Assembly (NCBI RefSeq): GCF_000332115.1
Contig: NC_020156.1
Location: forward strand, 1,178,001 to 1,242,000
DNA from: Nonlabens dokdonensis DSW-6
Lineage (GTDB): Bacteria; Bacteroidota; Bacteroidia; Flavobacteriales; Flavobacteriaceae
DNA: 64,000 nucleotides
Direction: 5' to 3'
Numbering within the stretch: position 1 is the stretch's first letter; the number at the start of each line of letters is the position of its first letter. Shown here one piece after another: positions 36,335 to 44,231 of the stretch. A model generated the notes under the pieces. That model searched no databases, was not told the DNA's origin, and saw only the letters and a program-made list of their open reading frames with translations. The position numbers and the translations under genes are program-made.

Positions 36335-36761
36335 TTTGTGATTGTAAATAAGATACGTCTTGTAATTCTGGATCTACGATAAATTTAGAAGAAAGAAATT
36401 TGCGCCCTATAAGGACTGGATACTTCATTTTCTCGCGATTGTTTAAAGTTAAGGAGATTTTATATAGCTTGTTAAATAACCTTATATTTCCTTGAACTTC
36501 GTAGCGCATATCTACGCTTCCATTACTACTACGCACGCTTGTAATTTTGTATTCTTCAAAGCTTAGGCGTTTACCATGGTACTGTTCATGCTCTTCGTCT
36601 AGTAAAGTGGCAAATAAGACACCATCAGTTTCTTCAATATCTTTACAGTGTATACTACTCGTATAAGCACCTGTATCGATTTTAATATCTATGCCTTGAA
36701 TTTCTAATTTAGGGAAATCTGCACGATCTGTGCGACCTATTAAAGTTTTATGACTTGTCAA
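36324..36761 (-). CDS. Retropepsin-like aspartic protease (RimB/ATP-dependent zinc protease family)
   Basis: Protein of 145 residues of the family annotated as ATP-dependent zinc protease, now seen as retropepsin-like. The catalytic DTGA motif is IDTGAYTSSIHC (D29), and the second conserved segment is YPVLIGRKFLSSKFIVD. In Pseudomonas RimB acts with RimK on ribosomal protein S6. The start is a TTG: an in-frame stop lies 6 bases upstream and no in-frame ATG is near. It is the first gene of the minus-strand rim operon and overlaps rimK by 11 bases. Confidence 0.85.
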   Translation of the reverse strand: MTSHKTLIGRTDRADFPKLEIQGIDIKIDTGAYTSSIHCKDIEETDGVLFATLLDEEHEQYHGKRLSFEEYKITSVRSSNGSVDMRYEVQGNIRLFNKLYKISLTLNNREKMKYPVLIGRKFLSSKFIVDPELQDVSYLQSQNEN

Positions 36762-36852
36762 TTTTTAAATTTAAGATATGCAAAGATGCATCATTCTAGC
36801 ACCTTGAACATGGTGTAAGTTATAAAATATAAAATGATTCTGGAATCTTGTA

Positions 36853-36870
36853 CCGCTTTCGCGAAAGCGG
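36853..36870. repeat. GCTTTCGCGAAAGC palindrome, copy 9
   Basis: 18-bp intergenic copy, 92 bases upstream of the rimB-like start. Confidence 0.9.
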
Positions 36871-36925
36871 AAACAAAAACATACTTCCTAACAATATTTC
36901 TTATAATTAAGAGTACAAATAAGTA

Positions 36926-36959
36926 AGCCGTTTCTTCTTTAAGGAAACGGCTCTTTTTT
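36926..36959 (+). terminator. Terminator-like hairpin facing the plus strand
   Basis: AGCCGTTTC (36926-36934) pairs with GAAACGGCT (36944-36952), followed by a T run. No plus-strand gene precedes it: the nearest upstream genes all run the other way. On the minus strand it could weakly end the small basic protein's transcript. Confidence 0.6.
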
Positions 36960-37001
36960 ATCAGGTTAAGTTTCATACGACCGGATCGTATGGGAGAACA
37001 A

Positions 37002-37106
37002 TTACTTCTTTTTAGAAGCAGAGTTCTTAGCTTTAGGCATTGCTGCTGCTGGCTTAGAAGAAGGCTTACCGAAATTTTTCGCGCCTTTTGCTGGTTTATT
37101 TGCCAT
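37002..37106 (-). CDS. 34-residue basic protein
   Basis: A short frame from ATG 37104-37106 to TAA 37002. It encodes a protein with nine lysines in 34 residues, rich in alanine, proline and serine (MANKPAKGAKNFGKPSSKP, then AAAMPKAKNSASKKK). It has no acidic residue and looks like a histone-tail or nucleic-acid-binding peptide. No family was recognised. Codon use is orderly and the frame uses a plain ATG, but a frame this short can arise by chance. Confidence 0.5.
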   Translation of the reverse strand: MANKPAKGAKNFGKPSSKPAAAMPKAKNSASKKK

Positions 37107-37301
37107 GGTAAATGACTTTAAAATTATGTAGTAAATGTATTTTAGTTTTTGATCTCGCAATTACATTTTTAGTTAAATTTTCTTGGCATTTTAGTTAAAA
37201 ATAACATGTGATTTTTCTACTTTTTTAATAATACTCTTTATAGAGTCTGTTTTGATAATTAAAGAATGCGTATATTTAAATCAACTAACAATCAAATGAT
37301 T

Positions 37302-37967
37302 ATGAAAAATATTCTCCATATTGCCACAGCCGAAATAGGTGTGAAAGAAAAGCCAGGAAAAGGTTCAAATCCACAAATTCTTAAATATGCAAAAGATGCA
37401 GGCTTTGATAATTATACTGAAGACGATACGGCCTGGTGTAGTTTATTTATGAATTGGGTAGCAAAAGAAGCATCTTTAGAAAGTACTGATAGTTTACTAG
37501 CGCGATCTTGGCTCAATGTAGGCAACACCAGCAACGATCCAGAACCTGGAGATGTAGTCGTATTTTGGCGCAACTCTCCTAACTCCTGGCAAGGCCATGT
37601 AGGGATTTATATGGGATTCTCCATAGATGGTGACCGTGTGTATGTTTTAGGAGGAAATCAAGGAAATCAGGTTTCCATAACGGCCTATTCTGCAAATCAA
37701 ATCTTAGGGTTTAGACGTTTGCGTAAAAAAGAAACAACAACTTTTTCAAAAAAGAATATCAAACGTGGCGATTCAGGAAACGAAGTTGTTATGTTGCAGG
37801 ATGCGCTTAAACAGATGGGATATGATTGTGGTACATCTGACGGTATTTTTGGACCTAAAACTGAATCTGCTTTAAAGCAATTTCAAAGCACCGATCGCAG
37901 TATGGAAATAAATGGTGTATTTGATAAAGCTACGAGAGAGCATTTAACCACACTTATAAATAGATAG
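37302..37967 (+). CDS. CHAP/NlpC-like cell-wall hydrolase with peptidoglycan-binding domain
   Basis: Resembles the TIGR02594 family. The N-terminal domain (1-140) has a catalytic cysteine in DDTAWCSLFMNWVAKEA, a histidine in GHVGIYMG and the phrase PGDVVVFWR. A PG_binding_1 domain (about 155-218; GDSGNEVVMLQDALKQMGYDCG ... FGPKTESALKQFQ) follows. It likely cleaves peptidoglycan peptides, in phage-lysin or cell-wall turnover style. There is no signal peptide, so export would need another route or lysis. ATG 37302 is chosen; ATG codons at 37266 and 37296 are alternatives. Confidence 0.78.
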   Translation: MKNILHIATAEIGVKEKPGKGSNPQILKYAKDAGFDNYTEDDTAWCSLFMNWVAKEASLESTDSLLARSWLNVGNTSNDPEPGDVVVFWRNSPNSWQGHVGIYMGFSIDGDRVYVLGGNQGNQVSITAYSANQILGFRRLRKKETTTFSKKNIKRGDSGNEVVMLQDALKQMGYDCGTSDGIFGPKTESALKQFQSTDRSMEINGVFDKATREHLTTLINR

Positions 37968-37985
37968 TCCTATTATTAAATGGCA

Positions 37986-39134
37986 TTAAATTATTAGAAG
38001 CGCTTGATCAAGGTCTTCTAATAGATCGTCTACGTCTTCTATTCCTACACTTAGTCGTATCAAAGCATCTACGATTCCCGCTTTTTCACGATCTTCTTTG
38101 GGGATACTTGCATGAGTCATAGTTGCAGGATGACCAGCTAGAGATTCTACACCACCTAGTGACTCCGCTAGAGTGAAGACTTTTAGGTTCTCAATCACCT
38201 GAATGGCACTTTCTATGGTACCAAGTTTAGTAGTAAATGAAACCATACCACCATAATCTCTCATTTGAGACTTTGCTATCAAATGATTGGGATGCTCTGT
38301 AAATCCAGGCCAGAATACATGATCTACTTTAGGATGCGTTTTTAAAAATTGAGCGACTGCTCTACCATTTTCACAATGACGCTGCATACGCACATGTAGG
38401 GTTTTGATACCTCGCAGCACTAGAAAACAATCTTGAGGTCCAGGAACAGCACCGCTTGCATTTTGTATAAAATACAATTTGTTAGCTAGAGATTTATCAT
38501 TTACTACCAGACAGCCTTGTACAACATCACTGTGGCCGCCTAGATATTTTGTTGCACTGTGCATCACGATATCTGCTCCTAAGTCCAACGGATTCTGCAA
38601 ATAAGGAGTGGCAAAAGTATTGTCTACAGCGAGAAGTAGGTTGTGATTTTGAGTGATCTTTGCTGCTGCTACAATGTCTATAATATTCATCATGGGGTTA
38701 GTAGGTGTTTCTATCCATACTAATTTTGTTTTCTCATTAATGTAATCGTTTATAGCAGCTACATTTTTCATTTCTACAAAATGAAACTTGATTCCGAAAT
38801 TCTTAAAAATCTTATCAAACAACCTATAGCTACCACCATAAAGATCGCCTGTAGAAATCACCTCATCTCCAGGCTCCAGTAATTTTAAAATAGCATCAAT
38901 TGCAGCAAGTCCAGAACTAAAGGAAATACCATAGTTACCGTTTTCAATACTCTCACATGCTTTCTCCAGAGCAGCTCTAGTAGGATTGCCACTACGAGCG
39001 TACTCAAAGTCTTGATGCGCTCCATGACTCGCCTGTTTAAAAGTAGTCGTTTGGTAAATAGGTGGCATGACTGCGTTGTAAGCGGGATCAATATTCTCTT
39101 GACCTCCATGAATGACCTTAGTATTAAATTTCAT
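37986..39134 (-). CDS. metB: Cystathionine gamma-synthase/lyase (Cys/Met metabolism PLP enzyme)
   Basis: PLP enzyme of the trans-sulfuration family, 382 residues. PLP lysine K196 lies in MHSATKYLGGHSD; YARSGNPTRAALE, SFSSGLAAIDAI and ETPTNPMMNIIDI are the family's conserved stretches. It joins an activated homoserine to cysteine (synthase) or splits cystathionine (lyase); the two cannot be separated reliably by eye, so the symbol is provisional. A purine-rich AAGGAG lies close before the ATG, which is uncommon in this window. Confidence 0.82.
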   Translation of the reverse strand: MKFNTKVIHGGQENIDPAYNAVMPPIYQTTTFKQASHGAHQDFEYARSGNPTRAALEKACESIENGNYGISFSSGLAAIDAILKLLEPGDEVISTGDLYGGSYRLFDKIFKNFGIKFHFVEMKNVAAINDYINEKTKLVWIETPTNPMMNIIDIVAAAKITQNHNLLLAVDNTFATPYLQNPLDLGADIVMHSATKYLGGHSDVVQGCLVVNDKSLANKLYFIQNASGAVPGPQDCFLVLRGIKTLHVRMQRHCENGRAVAQFLKTHPKVDHVFWPGFTEHPNHLIAKSQMRDYGGMVSFTTKLGTIESAIQVIENLKVFTLAESLGGVESLAGHPATMTHASIPKEDREKAGIVDALIRLSVGIEDVDDLLEDLDQALLII

Positions 39135-39379
39135 AGCTCCTTATTGAACTGGTAAAGCTAGTGAGCAAAGAATCACAAAACAAATCTGGTTTTACTAAGC
39201 CAATGAAAACTTCAAAATTATTCTCAAATAATACATCCTACAGCTATTTACACACACTTACCACCTAAACAATTCTCTAGCAAACTCAATAAACATTTTT
39301 AAGAAATAAATAACAATAAAATAAATAGTAAAATAATGAACAGCAACTATATTTACTATCGATAATTAAAAGTAATACT

Positions 39380-40153
39380 ATGAGAAATTTATTAATGATT
39401 TTTGTAGCATCGTTATTTATAACGAGCTGCGCCGTTATAAGACCAGGAGAAGCTGGTGTTAAACAGAGGTTAGGTAAATTAGATAACGAAGTGGTTACAC
39501 AAGGAACGATCGTTTTCAATCCTTTTACTACTAAAGTGATCAAAGAATCTATCCAAACTAACAACCTCAAATTAGCTTTGAGAATACCTAGTAAAGAAGG
39601 TCTAAGTGTAGATTCTGAAATATCGATTCTGTATCGACTTGAAGTAGAGAAGTTACCGACCGTTCTAGAAAACATAGGGCCTAATTATAAAGATGTGATG
39701 GCTGCGGTATTCAGGTCTGCCAGTTCAGATGTTTGTGCCCAGTTTTATGCCAAAGACATGCATTCTGGGAAACGAGCAGATATTGAAAAAGCCATTAAAG
39801 AAAAAATGGAAACAACGCTTACTCCGCAAGGTATTATCATAGAGGCTGTACTTATGAAAAGTATACAACTACCTCCAGGACTTTCACTTTCTATCGAACA
39901 AAAGCTACAAGCAGAGCAAGACGCTATGAGAATGGAGTTTATTCTTCAATCAGAACGACTTGAAGCAGATCGTAAGATTATAGAAGCAACAGGTTCTAGA
40001 GATGCACAAAAGATTTTAGCTCAAGGATTAACTCCTGAGATTTTAAAATTGCGCAGCATTGAAGCCTTTATTCAGTTGTCTAAATCTGCCAATAGCAAGG
40101 TGATTATCACTGATGGTAAAACACCATTTCTTATCAACGGTGAAAAAAATTAA
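39380..40153 (+). CDS. Prohibitin/SPFH-domain lipoprotein
   Basis: Protein of 257 residues with an SPFH (band 7) domain: RPGEAGVKQRLGKL near the start and LPTVLENIGPNYKDVMAAVFRSASSDVCAQFYAKDM in the middle. A long charged helix (EQKLQAEQDAMRMEFILQSERLEADRKII) supports oligomer formation. Unlike usual prohibitins it starts with a lipoprotein signal (FVASLFITSC, cysteine 17), so it is anchored by lipid, probably in the periplasm or outer membrane. Its role is unknown; membrane scaffolding is inferred. A terminator follows. Confidence 0.8.
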   Translation: MRNLLMIFVASLFITSCAVIRPGEAGVKQRLGKLDNEVVTQGTIVFNPFTTKVIKESIQTNNLKLALRIPSKEGLSVDSEISILYRLEVEKLPTVLENIGPNYKDVMAAVFRSASSDVCAQFYAKDMHSGKRADIEKAIKEKMETTLTPQGIIIEAVLMKSIQLPPGLSLSIEQKLQAEQDAMRMEFILQSERLEADRKIIEATGSRDAQKILAQGLTPEILKLRSIEAFIQLSKSANSKVIITDGKTPFLINGEKN

Positions 40154-40180
40154 TATAGTTTAGTTTAGTTTGATTGGTCA

Positions 40181-40213
40181 AAGGGTTCATTTTTAATATG
40201 AGCCCTTTTTTTT
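40181..40213 (+). terminator. Terminator after the prohibitin-like gene
   Basis: AAGGGTTCAT (40181-40190) pairs with ATGAGCCCTT (40198-40207) with one G-T pair, followed by a T run to 40213. Confidence 0.8.
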
Positions 40214-40269
40214 GCTCCGTTTTTTCTCGACGAAGGTATAAATAAAGGTTTTCAAAGCTGTTTTTTCAC

Positions 40270-40285
40270 CGCTTTCGCGAAAGCG
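40270..40285. repeat. GCTTTCGCGAAAGC palindrome, copy 10
   Basis: 16-bp intergenic copy, 45 bases before the ArsC-like gene. Confidence 0.9.
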
Positions 40286-40317
40286 ATAAAAACAACCACA
40301 GTCTTGCGATCATTTCG

Positions 40318-40325
40318 TAATTTTG
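40318..40325 (+). promoter_or_regulatory. -7 box directly before the ArsC-like gene
   Basis: TAATTTTG ends four bases before the ATG at 40330, which would give a leaderless or nearly leaderless mRNA. The nearest TTG is only 11 bases upstream. Confidence 0.4.
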
Positions 40326-40329
40326 CCTG

Positions 40330-40683
40330 ATGAAAAATACTTTTATTTACTTGGATAGCTGTAACACCTGTCAGCGCATAAAAGGAGAGCTGGAACTTCC
40401 TGATTCTTTTGATCTTCAAAATACTAAAGAAAGTCCTGTAACTGAAGAGCAACTAACATTTTTAAAAGATCAAGCTGGTTCTTATGAAGCTCTATTTAAT
40501 AGACGTGCGCAGTTATATAGAGGACGCAATCTTCACGAAAAAGATTTAAAAGAAGAAGATTATAAAGAATTACTTCTTGATCATTATACATTTATAAAAA
40601 GACCTATTCTCGTTCATAATAATGTCGCTTACATAGGCAATTCTAAGAAAGTGGTTGCCGCTGCAAAAGAAGCTCTTACTTAG
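40330..40683 (+). CDS. ArsC/Spx-family thioredoxin-fold protein
   Basis: Protein of 117 residues with the ArsC fold: FIYLDSCNTCQRIKGEL carries a CxxC pair at the usual place, and FIKRPILVHNNVAYIGNSKK is the conserved C-terminal segment. Family members are glutaredoxin-type arsenate reductases or Spx-like regulators. No arsenic genes are nearby, so arsenate reduction is not implied. The EamA transporter gene starts at the base right after its stop codon, so the two are co-transcribed. Confidence 0.82.
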   Translation: MKNTFIYLDSCNTCQRIKGELELPDSFDLQNTKESPVTEEQLTFLKDQAGSYEALFNRRAQLYRGRNLHEKDLKEEDYKELLLDHYTFIKRPILVHNNVAYIGNSKKVVAAAKEALT

Positions 40684-41598
40684 ATGAGTAAAAGATCGAT
40701 TGCGATAATTTGCGGCTTCTTTGTAGCGCTATTTTACGCCTATAATTTTACCGCCGCAAAAGAAGTAACACCAGAACATATAGGGCCATTTGGACTTACG
40801 TGGTATCGAGTTATAGTTACTTGTGCTATATTTTGGGTGATCTCACTTTTTGCAGGAAAAAAAGAAAAAGTTCCTCTCAGAGAATTTCCTTTAATCGCTC
40901 TTGCTGCATTTTGTGGTGTAGGATTTAATATGGTCACCTTTATGTGGGGTTTATCACTCACATCTCCCATAAGCGCATCGGTTCTCATGGTGAGCACACC
41001 TATAATCGTGCTGGTATTAAGTGCTATTTTCTTGAAAGAACGATTATTTGCAACGCGCATCATAGGAATTCTAGTGGGTTTTTCTGGAGCTGCATTACTC
41101 ATTTTTCTATCAACAGGAAAAGGTGCAGAAGCTAGTAACCCTTTATTAGGTAATGCACTCATTTTTATAAATGCAGTATCTTATGCGTTCTACATTTTGC
41201 TTGCTAAAAAACTTACTGCCAAATACCATGTTTTTACCTTAATGAAGTGGCTGTACTTTTTTGGTGTGCTATTTATCACTCCTTTTGGAATCGTTCAAGG
41301 ATTAGACTTTGAGTTTGCAAAAGCGAGCACAGAGACTTTATTGAATATAGGTTATGTCATACTGTTTGCTACATTCGGTACGTACATGCTCAATATTATT
41401 GCTATTAGGACTTTAAAACCAAGTGTGGTTGCCGTATTTGTTTACTTACAACCTTTACTCGCGACGCTTATCGCAGTAGGTTTAGGAAAAGATATGATTA
41501 CCTGGCAAAAGGCCGTGGCAGGAATTTTAATTTTTACAGGCGTATTTTTAACTGGATTAAAACGAGATAAAAAGCAATTACCTTATAATAAAGACTAA
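40684..41598 (+). CDS. EamA-family (DMT) transporter
   Basis: Inner-membrane protein of 304 residues with ten hydrophobic segments in two five-helix EamA repeats (first ending near GFSGAALLIFLSTG, second near GILIFTGVFLTGL). Drug/metabolite transporters of this type export small metabolites; the substrate cannot be told. It abuts the ArsC-like gene with no gap, and its last four bases overlap the convergent gene on the other strand. Confidence 0.88.
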   Translation: MSKRSIAIICGFFVALFYAYNFTAAKEVTPEHIGPFGLTWYRVIVTCAIFWVISLFAGKKEKVPLREFPLIALAAFCGVGFNMVTFMWGLSLTSPISASVLMVSTPIIVLVLSAIFLKERLFATRIIGILVGFSGAALLIFLSTGKGAEASNPLLGNALIFINAVSYAFYILLAKKLTAKYHVFTLMKWLYFFGVLFITPFGIVQGLDFEFAKASTETLLNIGYVILFATFGTYMLNIIAIRTLKPSVVAVFVYLQPLLATLIAVGLGKDMITWQKAVAGILIFTGVFLTGLKRDKKQLPYNKD

Positions 41599-42026
41599 TC
41601 TGTAAGTTGTTTATGATTTTCATTTAGGTGCGCTGCCCATAATATAGAATGAACGAGATCATCAAAAACCTTAAACTTTACGGGAATAAAGAGTGATTCA
41701 AACTTTGCGTTACGACCTTTTATATGGCTATCTACCACAATTGCATAACCTTTTAACTTAAACGCAAAAGCAGTAAACTTTAACCAGTCCACAGGTTTCA
41801 CATTATAACTATTCACTCTATTAGAAATGTAAACGATGTCACTTCCTTTTGTGTTGTAAAAACTTTCTACCTCTTGAATTATAGGCTTTGCAAGTTCCCA
41901 AGAGAAATCAACTCCTTCCTTGATTTCAGAAACGACAAATCCATCAAAAAAATAAAAGTTACCAAATGAATAGTTCAATTCTTTGAGCGTTTCATTGTAA
42001 AGAGAAGAGTTCTTTATTGTTAACAT
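41595..42026 (-). CDS. Hypothetical protein (STAS/SpoIIAA-like appearance)
   Basis: Protein of 143 residues, soluble, no signal peptide. The alternation of strands and helices (FYFFDGFVVSEIKEGVDFSWELAKPIIQEVESFY ... DIVYISNRVNSY ... AIVVDS) resembles SpoIIAA-like/STAS proteins common in Flavobacteriaceae, but the match is by eye only. ATG 42026 is chosen because the longer frame adds a cysteine- and leucine-rich non-conserved prefix. It is convergent with the transporter gene, overlapping by four bases. Confidence 0.6.
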   Translation of the reverse strand: MLTIKNSSLYNETLKELNYSFGNFYFFDGFVVSEIKEGVDFSWELAKPIIQEVESFYNTKGSDIVYISNRVNSYNVKPVDWLKFTAFAFKLKGYAIVVDSHIKGRNAKFESLFIPVKFKVFDDLVHSILWAAHLNENHKQLTD

Positions 42027-42151
42027 AGCATGCAAACGTAAAGAACTATAACAGTACAACCGAAAAAGACATTGAACTAACAGTTCATTTGGATCAAGTC
42101 ACTATAAAATCAGATAAAACACTGATTATACATGAATTGTTTAAATTTAAT

Positions 42152-42625
42152 TTAGTCGTCCTGGGGTACCTGACCGTGTGATCTCATGTCCTGCTTAGTC
42201 AATATTTTAAAGCCCTTGGACTGTGGGAAGTTCTTGATCTTCTCATGTAAATCTGGATGTAGCGCAGTGATTTTACGCTCTCTTAAATTCATCCATGCAC
42301 CTGTCATCAAACCGCGAGCAACATTACGACCTTTGTAATCATAGAAGTTATGCCTGAAGCTAAACATGCTTCCATCTTCACTCATGCCAGTCACCTCGCA
42401 ACTCACCGTAATTGGTTTTCCTTGATGAATTTCTTTAAAATAGTAAATGTTCTCATTAAAAATAACGGGACCAGTTTCATACTGAGCCATTTCTCTCTGT
42501 CCGAAGTCATTTTCAATTAAAAAAGCCATGCGCGTGTGACTCATAAAATTTTGATAGGCACTGTTTGCCATGTGTCTGTTGGCATCGAGATCACTCCACC
42601 TCACGTCAAATTCTTTCTTGTACAT
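42152..42625 (-). CDS. Acyl-CoA thioesterase, 4HBT hotdog fold
   Basis: Protein of 157 residues. The N-terminal FDVRWSDLDANRHMANSAYQNFM holds the catalytic aspartate (D14) region of the 4-hydroxybenzoyl-CoA thioesterase family, and the following helix and strands fit the hotdog fold. It hydrolyses acyl-CoA thioesters; the chain is not known. It has its own promoter. Confidence 0.85.
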   Translation of the reverse strand: MYKKEFDVRWSDLDANRHMANSAYQNFMSHTRMAFLIENDFGQREMAQYETGPVIFNENIYYFKEIHQGKPITVSCEVTGMSEDGSMFSFRHNFYDYKGRNVARGLMTGAWMNLRERKITALHPDLHEKIKNFPQSKGFKILTKQDMRSHGQVPQDD

Positions 42626-42646
42626 AATAACTATTCAATTTGTGCG

Positions 42647-42673
42647 CAAAGATATATGAGGCATATCGTTCAA
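42647..42673 (-). promoter_or_regulatory. Promoter of the thioesterase gene
   Basis: Minus strand: TTG (42671-42673), 16-base spacer, TATCTTTG (42647-42654), 21 bases before the ATG. The spacer is slightly short for the Bacteroidetes consensus. Confidence 0.55.
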
Positions 42674-42721
42674 AGAATTACTTGAGATATTTTTAATAAA
42701 AAAGTACTGGGTTAATTTTTA

Positions 42722-42743
42722 TCTCGCTTTCGCGAAAGCGAGA
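42722..42743. repeat. GCTTTCGCGAAAGC palindrome, copy 11 (22 bp)
   Basis: 22-bp perfect palindrome TCTCGCTTTCGCGAAAGCGAGA, intergenic, just past the MATE gene stop. Confidence 0.9.
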
Positions 42744-42754
42744 AAGAAAACCAT

Positions 42755-44122
42755 CTATTCCTGATTACTAGGTTTTAATTTTCTCATTGCCATCCATAGG
42801 TAATATGCCGTGATCACCGTAGAAAGAACATCTGCAATAGGGAAACTAAGCCATACTCCTAACTCTCCATAAAATCTAGGTAAAATAAGAACTAGTGGCA
42901 ATAAGATAAACCCAGTACGTAGTAAAGTGAGCAATAGTGCAGGAATAGCTTTACCTATCGCTTGATAATAAGCAGAGCCTATTAATTGAATCGCAATAAT
43001 AGGGACAGCGATAAAGACTAACTTTAAAGCAAAAGCCGTGTCTTCAATTACTTGCAGGTCGTCAGTAAAAACGTCTGCAATTTCTCTGGTAAAAAAGAAA
43101 AGACCTAAAAATATAACGACACCTAGACCGCAAGCATATTTGATTGAGGTAAATATCACTTCTCTTACACGGCTCCAGTTTTCTGCTCCATAATTGTAAC
43201 CAGCAATAGGCAGAAATCCTTGTGTGATCCCTAAAACTGGGAAAAGAGCAAACATCATCATTCTACCTATGATACCAAAAACAGAAACACTGCTCTCGCC
43301 ACCTAATTCAAAGAGTACATTATTCAATATCAAGTACAGTAAACTTGTAGTCGCTTGTCTTGCAAGAGTAACAAACCCTAACGCACCTATTTCACTAAGT
43401 ATAATCCATTTAAAAATAAAGTGTCTCCAGCTACAAAGCAACTCACTTTTACCAGAAAGAAAAAACCACGCTACATAAGCTAAACACAGCCCATAACTTA
43501 TAGTTGTCGCCCACGCAGCACCTTCCATTCCCATGTCCAGCCTATTGATCAAAATATAGTCCAGTAATAAATTCCCAACTGAAGGAATAAGCATGGCAAC
43601 CATGGCGTGTGTAGGTGCTCCTTCAGCTCTTATCACATTGTTTCCCATCATACAAAGGGCAAGCATAGGTATTCCATAAAGGACGATACGATAATATATC
43701 TTGGCAGGTTCAAATATGTCTCCTTTTCCACCAAAGGCAGGAACTAGATCGTTTATAAATACAAGTCCTAAACCTACCATTACTGTTGTAATAAGAATGG
43801 TAAGCGATAGCATGTTTCCAAAAGTGGTTTTGGCCTTTTCATGATTATCTGCGCCCAGCGCTCTTGAGATAATACTAGATCCTCCTATACCTATTGCCAT
43901 TCCTAAGGCAGCAATGAAAAAGGATACTGGTAAAACTACATTGATAGCCGCAATTGCTATAGACCCTATCCAATTACCTACAAAAATCGTGTCAATTAAT
44001 ATATTTAGTGACATCACAAGTATTCCTATAGAAGCCGGAACTGCTTGCTTGATCAGTAATTTAGAAATAGGCTCAATACCTAAGGCAATTGATTTATTTT
44101 TAGGAAGTGGAGCGGTTTTCAT
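42755..44122 (-). CDS. MATE-family efflux transporter
   Basis: Inner-membrane exporter of 455 residues with about twelve hydrophobic helices in two six-helix halves. The N-terminal half has PISKLLIKQAVPASIGILVMSLNILIDTIFVG and the second half GIIGRMMMFALFPVLGITQGFLPIAGYNYGAENWSRV, the usual MATE landmarks. It exports cationic drugs or metabolites in exchange for sodium or protons. The start follows the hemH terminator, so it probably has its own promoter in 44123-44185. Confidence 0.9.
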   Translation of the reverse strand: MKTAPLPKNKSIALGIEPISKLLIKQAVPASIGILVMSLNILIDTIFVGNWIGSIAIAAINVVLPVSFFIAALGMAIGIGGSSIISRALGADNHEKAKTTFGNMLSLTILITTVMVGLGLVFINDLVPAFGGKGDIFEPAKIYYRIVLYGIPMLALCMMGNNVIRAEGAPTHAMVAMLIPSVGNLLLDYILINRLDMGMEGAAWATTISYGLCLAYVAWFFLSGKSELLCSWRHFIFKWIILSEIGALGFVTLARQATTSLLYLILNNVLFELGGESSVSVFGIIGRMMMFALFPVLGITQGFLPIAGYNYGAENWSRVREVIFTSIKYACGLGVVIFLGLFFFTREIADVFTDDLQVIEDTAFALKLVFIAVPIIAIQLIGSAYYQAIGKAIPALLLTLLRTGFILLPLVLILPRFYGELGVWLSFPIADVLSTVITAYYLWMAMRKLKPSNQE

Positions 44123-44185
44123 GAATGGTAAAGGTAGAGCAGATTATGAGACTATAATTTTAATGCGTTCATTTCTTTAAAATGA

Positions 44186-44214
44186 AAAAGGTCTTCACCC
44201 ATGGAAGACCTTTT
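44186..44214 (-). terminator. Terminator of hemH
   Basis: AAAAGGTCTTC (44186-44196) pairs with GAAGACCTTTT (44204-44214), 11 bp perfect, followed by T-rich DNA on the minus strand. Confidence 0.8.
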
Positions 44215-44231
44215 CTTAATATATTTAATAA

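Noticed and set aside
36791..36976. 61-codon minus-strand frame between the rim operon and the small basic protein
   Set aside because: It is hydrophobic without a proper signal peptide, runs through the palindrome and the terminator hairpin, and shows no family feature. Chance frame.
37302..37967. Prophage lysin as sign of a prophage
   Set aside because: No phage structural, integrase or holin gene is near; a stand-alone cell-wall hydrolase is the simpler reading.
40330..40683. Arsenic resistance locus
   Set aside because: There is only an ArsC-fold protein, without arsB/acr3 or an arsR-type regulator, next to a generic EamA transporter.
42722..42743. Palindrome copy 11 as the terminator of the MATE gene
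   Set aside because: The hairpin is strong but no T run follows on the minus strand, and identical palindromes occur within genes.
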